A DNA stretch of 64,000 bases from Streptomyces odontomachi (GTDB taxonomy: Bacteria > Actinomycetota > Actinomycetes > Streptomycetales > Streptomycetaceae). The notes under the pieces are model-generated. The model was not told the DNA's origin and ran no database searches. It saw only the letters and a program-made list of their open reading frames with translations. A program made the position numbers and the translations under genes. How positions within the stretch are numbered: the stretch's first letter is position 1; each line of letters begins with the position of its first letter. This document shows positions 63,996 through 64,000 of the stretch, piece after piece. The stretch covers positions 1 through 64,000 of the forward strand of contig NZ_JAMJWG010000017.1 of the NCBI RefSeq assembly GCF_024435355.1. The letters are read 5' to 3'.

Positions 63996-64000
63996 ACACC
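63992..64000 (+). CDS. Start of a gene cut by the window edge
   Basis: An ATG at 63992 overlaps the preceding stop (ATGA). Only three codons (Met-Asn-Thr) are visible. The overlap pattern matches that of the two genes before it, so a coupled third gene is likely. Confidence 0.4.

Overview
The window is chromosomal DNA from a Streptomyces or close relative. The evidence is very high GC content, third codon positions almost always G or C, frequent GTG starts, a rare TTA codon confined to a pathway regulator, and the order miaB - miaA - dapF - rshA - hflX - lexA - nrdR - nrdJ that is typical of Streptomyces chromosomes. All calls come from reading the sequence; no database search was run.

Region 1 (about 300-28,900) is a biosynthetic gene cluster whose enzyme set matches an aliphatic azoxy (R-N=N(O)-R') natural product. 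It has the full tRNA-dependent seryl-transfer set known from valanimycin: a second seryl-tRNA synthetase (3789-5072, VlmL type), a seryl-tRNA:hydroxylamine transferase of the MprF/GNAT type (569-1564, VlmA type), an acyl-CoA-dehydrogenase-like N-hydroxylase (16554-17693, VlmH type) with a flavin reductase (20075-20629, VlmR type), a ferritin-like diiron protein (20626-21579) and a small His-rich membrane protein (19587-20078). A dedicated lipid module (KASIII, ACP, KASII, desaturase, aldehyde dehydrogenase-family enzyme, class III aminotransferase) could make a long-chain alkylamine. A discrete ACP, a single-module KS-AT-ACP polyketide synthase, an AMP-dependent ligase and a type II thioesterase could extend the serine-derived acid by one malonate unit, and an FkbM-type methyltransferase could O-methylate it. 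These parts (alkylamine + serine + C2 + methyl) are those reported for elaiomycin, so an elaiomycin/maniwamycin/azodyrecin-like product is the best guess. Regulation involves a SARP with a TTA codon, a full-length XRE/MmyB-type regulator and a helix-turn-helix-less paralogue. Export is probably by an MFS pump. Next to the transferase gene is a serine-tRNA-like gene with good acceptor, D, variable and T arms but a non-canonical anticodon arm; it may be a pseudo-tRNA devoted to the pathway or simply a decaying gene.

Shared control elements tie the cluster together: CTGAC-type heptamers repeated every 11 bp before two operons, an ATTAC(Y)-N5-GGTAAT palindrome at three promoters, and an approximately 90 bp duplicated leader before the MFS pump and the desaturase.

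Region 2 (29,059-44,600) is core genome: miaB, a LigB-like protein, a small acidic protein, miaA, a membrane protein, dapF, an RshA-type RelA/SpoT homologue with a damaged synthetase signature, an M1 aminopeptidase, hflX, and two tandem paralogous lipoprotein serine proteases.

Region 3 (44,890-51,294) is an NRPS-independent siderophore operon: diaminobutyrate aminotransferase, two IucA/IucC synthetases and a GNAT acyltransferase. It has no visible decarboxylase or N-hydroxylase.

Region 4 (51,335-58,900) holds a DinG-type helicase, lexA with an SOS box, and the nrdR-nrdJ operon behind tandem NrdR boxes.

Region 5 (59,041-64,000) holds a large LAL-type LuxR regulator read leftward and, at the right edge, three tightly overlapping genes: a small His-rich ORF, an ATP-grasp-like protein, and a gene that leaves the window.
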